From contig JAEUNZ010000020.1 in the NCBI GenBank assembly GCA_016790965.1, positions 45,594-109,593 on the forward strand: a stretch of DNA of 64,000 nucleotides. The letters run 5' to 3'. A model generated the notes under the pieces. That model had not been told where the DNA came from and ran no database searches. It saw nothing but the letters and a program-made list of their open reading frames with translations. This document shows, piece after piece, positions 24,650 to 34,058 of this stretch. A program made the translations under genes and the position numbers. How positions within the stretch are numbered: the stretch's first letter is position 1; each line of letters opens with the position of its first letter. The stretch is from SSSZ01 sp016790965. Lineage in GTDB: Bacteria; Pseudomonadota; Gammaproteobacteria; Burkholderiales; Rhodocyclaceae.

Positions 24650-26515
24650 ATGCCCGCCTTTCCCCTGCTCGACACCGTCAGCGATCCAGCCGCCCTGCGC
24701 TGCCTGGACCGTCGACAACTCCCCCAATTGGCCGACGAGCTGCGCCAGTTCCTCATCGAATCCGTCTCCCGCACCGGGGGCCACCTGTCTTCCAACCTGG
24801 GCACCGTGGAGCTCACGGTCGCCCTGCATTACGTCTATGACACCCCTGAAGACCGCCTGGTCTGGGACGTGGGACACCAGTGCTACGCGCACAAGATCCT
24901 GACCGGCCGCCGCGCCGGCATGGACAGGCTACGCATGGCAGGGGGCGTATCCGGCTTCCCCAAGCGCTCGGAAAGTCCCTACGACACCTTTGGCGTCGGC
25001 CATTCCTCCACCTCCATCTCCGCAGCCCTGGGCATGGCGCTCGCCGCCAAGCTGAAAGGCGAGGGGCGCAAGGCCGTGGCTATCATCGGCGACGGCGCCA
25101 TGTCCGCTGGCATGGCCTTCGAGGCTCTGAACAACGCCGGCGTCGCCGGGGCCGACCTGCTGGTCATTCTCAACGACAACGAAATGTCCATTTCGCCGCC
25201 GGTGGGCGCGCTCAACACCATCCTCACAAGGCTGATGTCGGGAAGGACGTACAACGCCGCCCGCCAAGGCGCCCGCCACATGCTGGGATTCGCGCCGCCG
25301 CTCCTTGAACTCGCGCGCCGCGCGGAGGAGCACGTCAAGGGCATGATCACCCCGGGCACCCTGTTCGAAGAGTTCGGCTTCCACTACTACGGCCCGATAG
25401 ACGGCCACGACCTGGACGCCCTCGTCCCCACCCTGGACAATCTGCGCCAGATGCGTGGCCCCAAGTTTCTCCACGTCATCACCAAGAAGGGCCAAGGCTA
25501 CAAACTAGCCGAGGCGGACCCCATCCTGTACCACGGCGTGGCGAAATTCTGCCCGGTGGAAGGCATCCCGGCGTCCTCCGGCAAAGGCGGCGGCAAGCTC
25601 ACCTACACCCAGGTCTTCGGCGACTGGCTGTGCGACATGGCGGCCGCCGACAAACGCCTGGTGGGCATCACCCCGGCCATGCGCGAGGGTTCTGGCCTGG
25701 TGCGCTTCGCCCAGCAGTTCCCCGACCGTTACCACGACGTGGGCATCGCCGAGCAACACGCCGTCACTTTCGCCGCGGGCCTTGCCTGCGAGGGCCTGAA
25801 GCCAGTGGTGGCCATCTACTCCACCTTCCTGCAGCGCGCCTACGACCAGTTGGTCCATGACGTGGCCCTGCAAAACCTGCCGGTGGTCTTCGCCATCGAC
25901 CGGGGCGGCCTGGTGGGCGCCGACGGCCCCACCCACCACGGCACCTTCGACCTTTCCTACCTCGCCTGCATCCCCAACATGGTCATCATGACCCCGACGG
26001 ACGAGGCGGAATGCCGCCGCATGCTATCCACCGCCTTCCACCTGGACTGCCCGACCGCCGTGCGCTACCCCCGGGGCGGCGGTACCGGCGCGGTGCCCGG
26101 CACAGACCTGGACACCCTTCCCTTGGGCAAGGCGGAGATCCGCCGCCATGGCCAGAAGCTTGCTCTGCTGGCTTTCGGTAGCGTGCTCCCCGCTGCCCTG
26201 GCAGCCGGCGAGGCGCTCGACGCCACGGTCGTCAACATGCGCTTCGTGAAACCCCTCGATGCCGACCTGGTGGCTGAGTTGGCCGGGAACCATTCGCTCC
26301 TGGTCAGCATCGAAGAAAATGCCGCCATAGGCGGTGCCGGGTCGGAAGTGGCGCGGGTTCTGGAAGAAAAGGGGATCGCCACCCCCCTGCTCCGCCTGGG
26401 ACTCCCGGACCGCTTCGTCGACCACGGCGACCAAGGCCAGCTTCTCGCCGAAATCGGCCTCGACAAGGACGGCATCGTCCGGGCCATCTTGGCGCGGCAG
26501 GCCGCAGGACACTGA
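24650..26515 (+). CDS. dxs: 1-deoxy-D-xylulose-5-phosphate synthase
   Basis: 621 residues, normal length. The thiamine diphosphate motif is GDGAMSAGMAFEALNNAG with the closing NDN (LNDNEMSI), and the family segment GHSSTSISAALGMA is intact. A transketolase-like central region (GITPAMREGSGL, GIAEQHAVTFAAGLA) and C-terminal domain follow. It condenses pyruvate with glyceraldehyde 3-phosphate, the first step of the MEP pathway. The ATG follows the ispA stop by two bases. Confidence 0.98.
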   Translation: MPAFPLLDTVSDPAALRCLDRRQLPQLADELRQFLIESVSRTGGHLSSNLGTVELTVALHYVYDTPEDRLVWDVGHQCYAHKILTGRRAGMDRLRMAGGVSGFPKRSESPYDTFGVGHSSTSISAALGMALAAKLKGEGRKAVAIIGDGAMSAGMAFEALNNAGVAGADLLVILNDNEMSISPPVGALNTILTRLMSGRTYNAARQGARHMLGFAPPLLELARRAEEHVKGMITPGTLFEEFGFHYYGPIDGHDLDALVPTLDNLRQMRGPKFLHVITKKGQGYKLAEADPILYHGVAKFCPVEGIPASSGKGGGKLTYTQVFGDWLCDMAAADKRLVGITPAMREGSGLVRFAQQFPDRYHDVGIAEQHAVTFAAGLACEGLKPVVAIYSTFLQRAYDQLVHDVALQNLPVVFAIDRGGLVGADGPTHHGTFDLSYLACIPNMVIMTPTDEAECRRMLSTAFHLDCPTAVRYPRGGGTGAVPGTDLDTLPLGKAEIRRHGQKLALLAFGSVLPAALAAGEALDATVVNMRFVKPLDADLVAELAGNHSLLVSIEENAAIGGAGSEVARVLEEKGIATPLLRLGLPDRFVDHGDQGQLLAEIGLDKDGIVRAILARQAAGH

Positions 26516-26519
26516 TAGC

Positions 26520-27329
26520 ATGAACGCACCCCAAGCCCCTTCCCCCATGGCCGATGTCCAGGGTTCTGCCGACACCCGCCAGATCGCCATCGACAAAGTC
26601 GGCATCAAGGCCATACGCCACCCTGTCCGGGTCAAGGACAAATCCGCCGGCACCCAGCACACCATTGCCGTATTCAACATGACCGTCGGCCTGCCCCACA
26701 ACTTCAAGGGCACCCACATGTCACGCTTCGTGGAGATTCTCAATAGCCACGAACGCGAAATCTCGGTGGAAAACTTCCCTGCCATGCTGCGTGAGATGGT
26801 TGAAAAACTTGAAGCCCAGACCGGCCAGATCGAGATGAATTTTCCCTACTTCATCAACAAGCTGGCTCCGGTTTCCGGCGTACCCAGCCTGATGGACTAC
26901 GACGTCACATTGATCGGCGACATCTGCCACGGCCAGATCGCCACCTCGGTCAAGGTCGTGGTCCCGGTCACCAGCCTGTGTCCCTGCTCCAAGAAGATTT
27001 CCGAGTACGGCGCCCACAACCAGCGCTCCCACGTCACCGTCACCGCCAGGTGCAGCGAATTCGTGTGGATCGAGGAAATCGTCCAGTTGATCGAGGCCGA
27101 GGCCTCCTGCGAACTCTTCGGGCTCCTCAAGCGCCCCGACGAGAAGTACGTCACCGAACGGGCCTACGACAATCCCAAGTTTGTCGAAGACATGGTGCGT
27201 GACGTCGCCGCCCGGCTCAATGCCGAAACCCGCATCGTCGCCTACGTGGTGGAATCGGAAAACTTCGAGTCCATCCACAACCACTCGGCCTACGCCCTGA
27301 TCGAGCGGGACAAGACGCGGGATCTCTGA
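26520..27329 (+). CDS. folE2: GTP cyclohydrolase FolE2 (type IB)
   Basis: 269 residues from the ATG at 26520, four bases after dxs. It converts GTP to dihydroneopterin triphosphate for folate and queuosine/pterin synthesis. The family motif TSLCPCSKKISEYGAHNQRS contains the catalytic metal-binding Cys and His. A later segment (SIHNHSAY) near the C-terminus is also conserved. FolE2 enzymes are often used when zinc is scarce. A zinc-dependent FolE is not in the window, so redundancy cannot be judged. Confidence 0.95.
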   Translation: MNAPQAPSPMADVQGSADTRQIAIDKVGIKAIRHPVRVKDKSAGTQHTIAVFNMTVGLPHNFKGTHMSRFVEILNSHEREISVENFPAMLREMVEKLEAQTGQIEMNFPYFINKLAPVSGVPSLMDYDVTLIGDICHGQIATSVKVVVPVTSLCPCSKKISEYGAHNQRSHVTVTARCSEFVWIEEIVQLIEAEASCELFGLLKRPDEKYVTERAYDNPKFVEDMVRDVAARLNAETRIVAYVVESENFESIHNHSAYALIERDKTRDL

Positions 27330-27486
27330 CGCCCCCGCAGATCGGATTCCGCCCGATCCGCAGCACGCCGTCGCAACAAGCGGTCGATCAGCCGGTGGCC
27401 GCTTGTCGCGCAAAACCCCTGGAATCATCCGGGCCTGGGCAGCCACCAATGCCAAAGGTTTTTCGCAATCGGCATACTGGAATACA

Positions 27487-29418
27487 ATGGCATCCATTCT
27501 GCCCGATGGACAAGCCATGGACCTCGCCCGCTACGACGCCCTTATCACCCGTCTGGAAGACACCGCCCACCGCACGCCCGCCCGTTACGTGCGTACCGTG
27601 GTCGGAGTCGCCCTTCTGGGTTTCCTGATCCTCGGCCTGGCCGTCGGACTTACCGCCCTGGCACTCCTGGCGCTGGCGCTTCTGGTTTTTGCCGTGTTTG
27701 CCAGTGGGGGCAAGGCGCTGATCGTTCTCGCCAAGCTGGGCAAGCTCCTGATCCTCCTGGTCCTGCCCGCCTGGGCCATGCTGCGTGCCGCCTTTACCCT
27801 GCTCTTCGCCCGTTTTCCCCACCCCGCCGGCCGCCCCCTGACCCGCAACGAGGCGCCTGCCCTATTCGCCCACCTCGACGCCCTGCGCAGCCGGGTTCAG
27901 GGCCCGCGCATCCATACCGTCCTGGTCACCGACGAGCTCAACGCGGCCATCGTCCAGCACCCGCGCTTCGGCCTCTTCGGCTGGGAAAAGAATATCCTCA
28001 TCCTGGGACTCCCGCTTCTGCAGGCCCTGGAAGAACCCGAGGCCCTGGCAGTGGTGGCCCACGAGTACGGCCACCTGGCCGGCTGCCACGGCCGCCTGGG
28101 AGGCTTCATCTACCGCCTGCGCGCCGCCTGGGGCCGCTTGCAGGCGCTCTCCGAGCAGTGGAACGACTGGGGCTCCCGCCTCATCGCCCGACTCTTCCGC
28201 TGGTACGCCCCCTATTTCAACGCTTACACCTTCGTCCTCGCCCGGCAACACGAGTACGCCGCCGACCGCTTCTCCGCCGAGGTCGTAGGCAGCAGCGTGG
28301 CCAGCCAGGCCCTGGTCCGCATCAACATTGCCGGATTCGTGGAGCACGAGCGCTTCTGGCCGGAGATAGACCGCACTGCCGCCAGGCAGCCGGAGCCCAT
28401 CGCCGACCGCAGCCGCCGCTGGGCGCAACTGGCGGCGGCCAGCCCCTTGGAATTGGGTAGCGAGGCCTGCCTGGAACGCGCCCTGAAGCGCGTCACCGAC
28501 CACCACGACACCCACCCCTCTCTGCGGGATCGGCTTGCCGCCATAGCCGGAGACGACACGGCGCCCCTTCCGCCTCCCTCCCTGGACCACAGCGCCGCGA
28601 CGGTTTGGCTTGCCGGATCGCTCTCCCGCGTCGAGGCCGAACTGGATCAGACCTGGCGCCAGACTGTTGCCGAGCGCTGGCAGGCCCGCCACAGCCACCT
28701 TGCAGAATGCCGCCAACGCCTGAGCGAACTGGACGGACAAGCCGAGTTCGCCCCCGGTGAGCGCTGGGAACGCATTCGTCTCATGCAGGAACTCGACCCC
28801 GCCAACGAACTGCGGCCCGAGGTCGAGGCCCTTCTGGCGGAGGAGCCCGAGCATCTCTCGGCCCGTTTCCTGCGTGGACGCCTGCGACTGGAAGCGGGCG
28901 AGCCCGGGGGCGCCGAGGACATCGAGGCCGTCATGGCCGCCGACCCCGGCGCCACCCTGAGCGGCTGCGAAATCCTCTGGCGCCACACCCAGGAGAGCGA
29001 GCCCGCCGCGGCCGAGACCTACCGCCGCCGCTGGCAGGAACGGGCCGACTACGAGCAGCGGGTCGAGCAGGAGCTCGCCACCCTGCCGCCCAAGGCCAGA
29101 CTTGCCCCCGCCGAACTGCCGCCGGAAGTCCTGGCGGAAATCGCTGGCCTGATCGCCCGGGACGGCAAACACGTGCGCAAGGCCTATCTGCTGCGCCGCG
29201 TCCTTGCCAGCGACCCCAGTGTCCCGGATTACGTCCTGGCCTTCGAGACCCGGCGTTTCACCCTGGGAGACAAGGGCCCCGCCATGTGCAAGGCCCTGGC
29301 CACCGGTCCCTACCCGATCCGCCTGTTCATCGTTCATCTGGGCAGCCAGACCTACAGGGGTTTTCGCAAGACCATCAAGAAGCTGGGCGTCGCACCGCTT
29401 TTTCCCGCCCCGCGCTAG
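27487..29418 (+). CDS. M48-family membrane zinc metallopeptidase
   Basis: 643 residues from the ATG at 27487 (an ATG at 27517 is also possible). Two or three hydrophobic segments lie in the first 100 residues (GVALLGFLILGLAVGLTALAL onward). The active site HEYGH follows (about residue 195), with RQHEYAADRFSAEVVG supplying the third zinc ligand Glu, typical of M48 proteases such as HtpX. The C-terminal 300 residues are helical and Glu/Ala-rich, with TPR-like character. It probably degrades or processes membrane proteins. The cytosolic tail is larger than in HtpX. Confidence 0.85.
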   Translation: MASILPDGQAMDLARYDALITRLEDTAHRTPARYVRTVVGVALLGFLILGLAVGLTALALLALALLVFAVFASGGKALIVLAKLGKLLILLVLPAWAMLRAAFTLLFARFPHPAGRPLTRNEAPALFAHLDALRSRVQGPRIHTVLVTDELNAAIVQHPRFGLFGWEKNILILGLPLLQALEEPEALAVVAHEYGHLAGCHGRLGGFIYRLRAAWGRLQALSEQWNDWGSRLIARLFRWYAPYFNAYTFVLARQHEYAADRFSAEVVGSSVASQALVRINIAGFVEHERFWPEIDRTAARQPEPIADRSRRWAQLAAASPLELGSEACLERALKRVTDHHDTHPSLRDRLAAIAGDDTAPLPPPSLDHSAATVWLAGSLSRVEAELDQTWRQTVAERWQARHSHLAECRQRLSELDGQAEFAPGERWERIRLMQELDPANELRPEVEALLAEEPEHLSARFLRGRLRLEAGEPGGAEDIEAVMAADPGATLSGCEILWRHTQESEPAAAETYRRRWQERADYEQRVEQELATLPPKARLAPAELPPEVLAEIAGLIARDGKHVRKAYLLRRVLASDPSVPDYVLAFETRRFTLGDKGPAMCKALATGPYPIRLFIVHLGSQTYRGFRKTIKKLGVAPLFPAPR

Positions 29419-29592
29419 CGCGCGCCCACGCCATCGGCCGCCCGGTGGCGTCAGGGGATTCGAGGCGGTTTGCGCGGGATGCGCCACGCCCTGCCTTCCA
29501 TGAAATTCCTTCTTACGGACGATGAAAAACCCTCGTCCCACGGGCGTTCCTGCCTCGGCACAATGGCCTCGTCATCCCACGAGGAGAGTGCC

Positions 29593-29955
29593 ATGAAACC
29601 CGAAACCGCTTCCCGCCACATCGGCCTGGCCCTGTTGGCCGTCCTGGGTATCGTCCTTCTGGTAGCGGTGGCCCGGGCCACGGACCAGCGCCGCGTGGTG
29701 GGCTACGACCCGGAGCGTTCCCTGCTGGCGGCCTGCGGTGCCCAGGCACCCACGTTTTTCACTGACCGGGATCGCCTGGCGGTGTATCGGGAGAGCGCCC
29801 AGGGACGGGTCGCGGCTCAACCGGTACATCGCGGCGGCGAGATCACCAAGCTGGAGTGCAGACGGGCCGAAGGGTTGGTGGTCATCGCCACCCCCCGGGG
29901 CGAACACCGCCTACGCCTCGGTCCGGCCGCCCATCAGCTTGCCCTGGCGCCCTGA
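29593..29955 (+). CDS. Hypothetical small exported or membrane-anchored protein
   Basis: 120 residues from the ATG at 29593, which has a GAGGAG ribosome binding site. An N-terminal hydrophobic segment (about residues 10-29) is followed by a short soluble part with three-strand-like repeats (VVGYDPERSLL, YRESAQGRV, VVIATPRGEHRLRL). Two Cys are present (ACGAQ, LECRR). I do not recognise the family. The 3' end overlaps the convergent LysR gene by 22 bases. It may be co-transcribed with the M48 peptidase gene 174 bases upstream. Confidence 0.55.
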   Translation: MKPETASRHIGLALLAVLGIVLLVAVARATDQRRVVGYDPERSLLAACGAQAPTFFTDRDRLAVYRESAQGRVAAQPVHRGGEITKLECRRAEGLVVIATPRGEHRLRLGPAAHQLALAP

Positions 29956-30842
29956 TCGTCCTCCCGGGCCGTCCGCACCAACCAATCCACGAAAGCCATG
30001 ACCCAGGGCTTCTCCCGGGACTCCGGCGCGAGCACAACGTAGTAGCCGCGGTCCCGGGGGGCAATGGCAAAGGGCTGCATCAGGGCGCCGGCCGCAATAT
30101 AGGGTTCCACCAGCTTGCCGGCGCTGAGGGCGACGCCGTTGCCGGCCACCGCCGCTTCCAGCAGCATCACCGGATCGTCGAACTGCATCCCGCCCGTGGG
30201 TTCGGGCCAATCGAGCCCGGCGGCTTCAAACCAGGGCTTCCAGGGCAAGCTGCCGTGGCGCAGACGGAGCAACTGGGCCCGCACGAGGTCGGCGGGCTGG
30301 CGGAGTCCGCCGACTCCGGCCGGATAGGCCGGGGCGCACACGGCCATGAGCACCTCGTCGCTCAGCTTGAGGGCCACAAGCCCCGGCCAATGGCCGTTGC
30401 CGTAGCGCACGCCGACGTCCATCTCGCCAGACTTGATGTCGGCCAGGTGCATCGACGCCGAGAGGATGAGGTCGGTCTCCGGATGGGCGCGCTGAAAATC
30501 GGCCAGCCGGGTGACCAGCCACTTGGCGCCGATGCCGGGGGCGACGCTTATCCGCAGGGTGTGCCGCGCCGCCCGGGCGATGCCTCGGGTCGCCACTTCG
30601 ATATCGACCAGGGCCTTCCGGACGGCGATGAGGTAGGTCTCGCCCTGGGGCGTCAGGGCCACATTGCGGCTGATGCGCAGGAAAAGCTTCACCCCCAGGT
30701 CGTCTTCCAGTTGCCGCAGGCGGTGGCTGATGGCCGACTGGGTGACGCAAAGTTCGTCGGCAGCCTTCTGGAAAGATAGATGGCGGGCGGCAGCCTCGAA
30801 GGCGGCCAGGGCGTGCAGCGGGGGTAGGCGAAAGGCAGCCAT
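29934..30842 (-). CDS. LysR-family transcriptional regulator (GcvA-like)
   Basis: 302 residues. The N-terminal HTH (LPPLHALAAFEAAARHLSF through TQSAISHRLRQLEDDLG) and wing (LFLRISRNVALTPQGETYL) are typical of the GcvA/AmpR branch of LysR proteins. The rest is a periplasmic-binding-like effector domain (about 90-295). The target is not clear: the adjacent genes are the small exported protein (convergent) and the MarR regulator gene (same strand, upstream), neither divergent from it. The ATG at 30842 gives the standard N-terminus. Confidence 0.9.
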   Translation of the reverse strand: MAAFRLPPLHALAAFEAAARHLSFQKAADELCVTQSAISHRLRQLEDDLGVKLFLRISRNVALTPQGETYLIAVRKALVDIEVATRGIARAARHTLRISVAPGIGAKWLVTRLADFQRAHPETDLILSASMHLADIKSGEMDVGVRYGNGHWPGLVALKLSDEVLMAVCAPAYPAGVGGLRQPADLVRAQLLRLRHGSLPWKPWFEAAGLDWPEPTGGMQFDDPVMLLEAAVAGNGVALSAGKLVEPYIAAGALMQPFAIAPRDRGYYVVLAPESREKPWVMAFVDWLVRTAREDDQGARAS

Positions 30843-30899
30843 GCTCAGGAGCGCACGGAGGAATAGGTCGGGGAGCGACTCACGACGCAGCGACTGTGC

Positions 30900-31469
30900 T
30901 CATGGTGCGGGCGAGGCCAGTTCGTGTTCCCTGCACAGGCGCGTGCTGTCCTCGTCGCTCAAGGCCTCGCCGGTGAGGCCGCAGCGGTGTTCCGGGTCCC
31001 CAGGCTGGAAGTGCCGACAACTGCGACAGACGCCGAAGGTTCTCCCCTGGCGGATCTTCTGCCAGCCGGCCAGCAGCCGGCGCAGGGCATGCTCAGCCGT
31101 GGCCCGATCGGCGGCGGGAAGCGCCGCGATGGCCGCCGACCAGGCCTCGTCGGCCGCTAGGTCCAGCCGGCTCCGCCCGGCTGCGCTCAGGGCGAGGCGG
31201 ACGATGCGCCGGTCGGCGGTGTCCCCGCTGCGAGTGATCCAGCCGCGGGATTCCATCAGCTTGAGGCTCTGGGATACCGTGCCCTTGGTCAGGGAGAGGT
31301 ACTCCGCCAGGGCCTGGGGGGTATTGCTGTAGCGATTGGCATCCCGAAGATAGGCCAGGATCGCCCATTGCACCGGCAGCAAGCCGCTGCCCAGGGCGGC
31401 CTGCCGCTGCTCGTGCTGCAGGGCGCGGGAAAGACAGAGCAGAAGGGCATGCAGGGAAGACTCGGCCAT
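30900..31469 (-). CDS. MarR-family repressor with C-terminal four-Cys cluster
   Basis: 189 residues. Residues 1-135 are a MarR winged helix domain (LPVQWAILAYLRDANRYS; TKGTVSQSLKLMESRGWI; wing SGDTADRRIVRLALS). The tail of about 45 residues has C148, C151, C163 and C179 in a CxxC-x11-C-x15-C pattern, suggesting a zinc or iron-sulfur site that ordinary MarR proteins lack. It is divergent from a cytochrome P460 gene, and an inverted repeat overlaps the P460 start region, so it probably represses that gene and perhaps itself. The effector could be redox or nitrosative, which is inferred only. Confidence 0.85.
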   Translation of the reverse strand: MAESSLHALLLCLSRALQHEQRQAALGSGLLPVQWAILAYLRDANRYSNTPQALAEYLSLTKGTVSQSLKLMESRGWITRSGDTADRRIVRLALSAAGRSRLDLAADEAWSAAIAALPAADRATAEHALRRLLAGWQKIRQGRTFGVCRSCRHFQPGDPEHRCGLTGEALSDEDSTRLCREHELASPAP

Positions 31470-31497
31470 GGCGCAATAGTATCGATTAAAAACTATG

Positions 31498-31527
31498 TTG
31501 ACAAAGCACGGAGCGAAGGCCGATACT
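31498..31527 (+). promoter_or_regulatory. Sigma-70 promoter of the cytochrome P460 gene
   Basis: TTGACA (31498-31503, perfect) and GATACT (31522-31527) are separated by 18 bases. The ATG of the P460 gene is 52 bases after the -10 box. Confidence 0.65.
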
Positions 31528-31533
31528 TTTTTC

Positions 31534-31548
31534 GTATCGATTCGATAC
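31534..31548. promoter_or_regulatory. Palindromic operator, probable MarR site
   Basis: GTATCGA-T-TCGATAC is a perfect 7-1-7 inverted repeat placed just after the -10 box, where a repressor would block the start of transcription. A related half-site AGTATCGAT is at 31478-31486, close to the MarR start codon, so one protein could control both genes. Confidence 0.65.
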
Positions 31549-31579
31549 TACAACACCGCCAAACCCCAAGGAGATCACC

Positions 31580-32047
31580 ATGACCCGTAGCCTTCTCATC
31601 GCCTCGCTCCTCGCCGCCGCCAGCCTTCCCGTCCTGGCCGATGTCGGCTATCCGACCGCTTTCCGCCACTGGGACCACGTCAAATCCATGCTCATCAACA
31701 AGGGCCACCCCCTCTACGACGCGGTGGGCGGCCTGCACCACCTCTACGCCAATCCCAAGGCCGTGGCGGGCTACAAAGCCGGCCGCTTCGCCGACGGCGC
31801 GGTGATCGTCTTCGACCTCTTCGAAGCGGTGGATAAGGAGAACGCAGTGGGCGAAGGGGCCCGCAAGGCCGTGCTGGTGATGACCAAGGACAAGCGGAAA
31901 TTCCGCGCCACCGACGGCTGGGGTTACCAGGTGTTCGACCCCAAGACCGGCAAGGGGAGCCTCGACGCCAAGGCCCAGGCCGACTGCCACACCTGCCATC
32001 GGGCGCAGAAGGGCCAGGACTTTGTGTTCAGCGCCTGGCGCGAGTGA
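31580..32047 (+). CDS. Cytochrome P460-family periplasmic heme protein
   Basis: 155 residues with a Sec signal peptide (1-20, cleaved after LPVLA). The family motif FRHWDHVKSM is at residues 28-37, and a single c-type heme site CHTCH is at C136, C139 and H140 near the C-terminus, as in cytochrome P460 and cytochrome c'-beta. These proteins oxidise hydroxylamine or bind NO. The ribosome binding site AAGGAG is at the proper distance. Its own MarR regulator is divergent. In a nitrate-reducing cell it may detoxify NO or hydroxylamine; the activity is not shown by sequence. Confidence 0.85.
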   Translation: MTRSLLIASLLAAASLPVLADVGYPTAFRHWDHVKSMLINKGHPLYDAVGGLHHLYANPKAVAGYKAGRFADGAVIVFDLFEAVDKENAVGEGARKAVLVMTKDKRKFRATDGWGYQVFDPKTGKGSLDAKAQADCHTCHRAQKGQDFVFSAWRE

Positions 32048-32154
32048 GGCACACCGGCCCGCGGCCGGCGCTGCGCCGGTCCTGCGGCGGGCCGGGCAGG
32101 AACGCGCCCCCCGGCGACCGACGGGCCGAGGCAAAGCCACGCGGCCCCTCGGGA

Positions 32155-33162
32155 TCACGGCGCCCTTCCCCGCAACTGGCCGGGCGCGAGGCGCAAGGTC
32201 TTGAGGGTGAGGCGGCGCAAGGCGGTGGCGTCGGCGTAGCCCACCCGGCTGGCGACCTCGGCCACCGGCAGGCGGGTCGTTTCCAGCAGGTGGCGTGCCT
32301 GGCGCAGGCGCACCGCCTGGACGACCGCCCCCGGCGTCTGTCCCGTGGCACGCTGCACCCGCCGAGCCAGGGTTTTTTCGGTGACGTGCAGTCGGTCGGC
32401 CAGTACCGCCAGGGAAGGCACTTCGGGCAGGCTGGCCTCGATCAGGCGTTCCAGGCGGCTTACCGTATCGTCGACGCTGCGCAGGTGAGAAAGGGCCATG
32501 TAGCAGGACTGGGTAGGACGCCCGTCGAGGAGTAGGTAGCGGCCCACCAGATCGGCCACGTCGCGGCCATAGACATCGGCGATGAGCAGCAACATGAGGT
32601 CCATCTGGGCGAGGGCGGCACCGGCGGTGACCACCGGCCCATCCCTCACCACCATGCGCGAAACATCCGGACTACAGGCGGGGTAACGCCGTTGCAGGAG
32701 GCTCGCCAGGCGCCAATGTGTGGTCGCCGCGCGCCCGTTCAGCACCCCGGCTTCGCCCAGCACCAGGACGCCGGAACAGGATGCCGCCACCGTACCGCCG
32801 ACAGCACTGTGCTCGCGCACCCGCTCGACCAGCGCGGACGCATCGGGCATGGCGACGCGGTCGGCGATGCGATCCCAGTCGAAGCGCCCCTGCGGCCCGC
32901 CCTGGAGACAGGGATGGTCGAGCCCGAGACCGGGAACCACCAGGATCGAAGCCCCCAGATCCGCTTCTTCCGTCAAGGCATCCGTCCGCAAGGCGAGGCC
33001 GCCGGACAGCAGGAGGGAGGTACCGCTCCCCACCACCTGCCAGCGCCTGAGCGGCACCCCGGTTGCCTGGGCGATGCGATTGGCCGCCGCTAGCGCATCG
33101 AGCGTCACAGCCACCGAAGCGGCCAGCGCCCAGTCCAGAACGGCGATAGTGAAGTCGGGCAT
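32155..33162 (-). CDS. GlxA-type AraC-family transcriptional regulator
   Basis: 335 residues. The N-terminal two thirds form a DJ-1/PfpI (class I glutamine amidotransferase-like) domain, with VAASCSGVLVLGEAGVLNGR carrying the nucleophile-elbow Cys at about 129. The C-terminal 100 residues are an AraC double HTH (LADRLHVTEKTLARRVQRAT; VAEVASRVGYADATALRR). Such regulators control amino acid or nitrogen compound use. It is divergent from the HD-domain gene at 33255, a plausible target, and convergent with the P460 gene. Confidence 0.9.
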   Translation of the reverse strand: MPDFTIAVLDWALAASVAVTLDALAAANRIAQATGVPLRRWQVVGSGTSLLLSGGLALRTDALTEEADLGASILVVPGLGLDHPCLQGGPQGRFDWDRIADRVAMPDASALVERVREHSAVGGTVAASCSGVLVLGEAGVLNGRAATTHWRLASLLQRRYPACSPDVSRMVVRDGPVVTAGAALAQMDLMLLLIADVYGRDVADLVGRYLLLDGRPTQSCYMALSHLRSVDDTVSRLERLIEASLPEVPSLAVLADRLHVTEKTLARRVQRATGQTPGAVVQAVRLRQARHLLETTRLPVAEVASRVGYADATALRRLTLKTLRLAPGQLRGRAP

Positions 33163-33254
33163 GTCTTTTTTAGCACTTTAAATGTCTTACTGGACAGTCG
33201 CATCATGTCCCCGCTGGCGCTGAAATGCAAGCCATGTCTTCCCCGGAGCTTTTC

Positions 33255-34019
33255 ATGTCATCCCTCGGAACCCTGGCCTGGTCCCACCATACCGGCGGCA
33301 ATCTGGACACCTGCGATCGCCTGCGCCTCGGCGGTCAATTGCTGCTCGTCCGCCTGGCGCGCCTCTCGGGTGCAGCCCGCCGTGCGCTGGGACTGAGCGA
33401 TTCCAGTCTGTCCACCGTGAGCGGGGCGGATTTCTCCCTGCCGGAAAGCGCCGACGCCCGTCGCGCCCTCGATCACGCCCGCCATCTCTTGCCTGGCTGG
33501 CTGCTTGAGCACAGCTTGCGGACCTTTCTCTGGGGGCGATTGCTGGGCCGCGGCCGGGGCATCGCCACCGACGGCGAGTTGCTCTTCGTCGCCGCCGTCC
33601 TGCACGACCTGGCGCTGACCGAGGCGCGACACTGCTGCGTCGGACTGGGCTGTTTCGCCGCCCGGGGCGCCAAGGATGCCGGCGCTTTCGCCCAGACCAT
33701 GGGCTGGCTGCCGGAGCGTCGCCAGCGGCTTGAGGACGCCATCAGCCTGCACCTCAATGTCCGTGTGCCCCTCCAGGCGGGAGCCGAAGCCCATCTGCTG
33801 CACGATGGTGCCGCCTTGGACTGCATCGGTGCCGGACTGGAGGAACTTCCCCCCGGCGCAGCGGCAAGCGTCCTGGCCCGTCATCCGCGGCAGGACTTCA
33901 AACAGCGGGCAAACGCCGCCTTCGAGGCGCAGTCCTTCGCCAATCCAGCCAGCCGAATCGCCTACCTCATGCAATTGGGCTTCGCCCGGCGGGTCGGCAC
34001 CGCCCCCTTCCCTGAGTAA
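33255..34019 (+). CDS. HD-domain phosphohydrolase-like protein (cyanamide hydratase-like)
   Basis: 254 residues from the ATG at 33255, chosen because GGAG lies six bases upstream; ATGs at 33225 and 33234 are alternatives. Metal ligands of an HD domain are visible: H86 (EHSLRTFLWG), H117-D118 (AVLHDLAL) and H166 (ISLHLN). The HSLR and VLHDLALT motifs resemble the small HD group that includes cyanamide hydratase. It is divergent from a GlxA-like regulator and followed by a tautomerase gene. The substrate is unknown. Confidence 0.75.
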   Translation: MSSLGTLAWSHHTGGNLDTCDRLRLGGQLLLVRLARLSGAARRALGLSDSSLSTVSGADFSLPESADARRALDHARHLLPGWLLEHSLRTFLWGRLLGRGRGIATDGELLFVAAVLHDLALTEARHCCVGLGCFAARGAKDAGAFAQTMGWLPERRQRLEDAISLHLNVRVPLQAGAEAHLLHDGAALDCIGAGLEELPPGAAASVLARHPRQDFKQRANAAFEAQSFANPASRIAYLMQLGFARRVGTAPFPE

Positions 34020-34058
34020 ACCCGCTTCCATTCAACCTCTCGACGGAGAGCCCACGCC

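Noticed and set aside
27360..27415. ACAAGCGG...CCGCTTGT inverted repeat resembling the tip of the MITE-like element
   Set aside because: Only about ten bases agree with the element and no second end is present, so it may be chance or a very old remnant.
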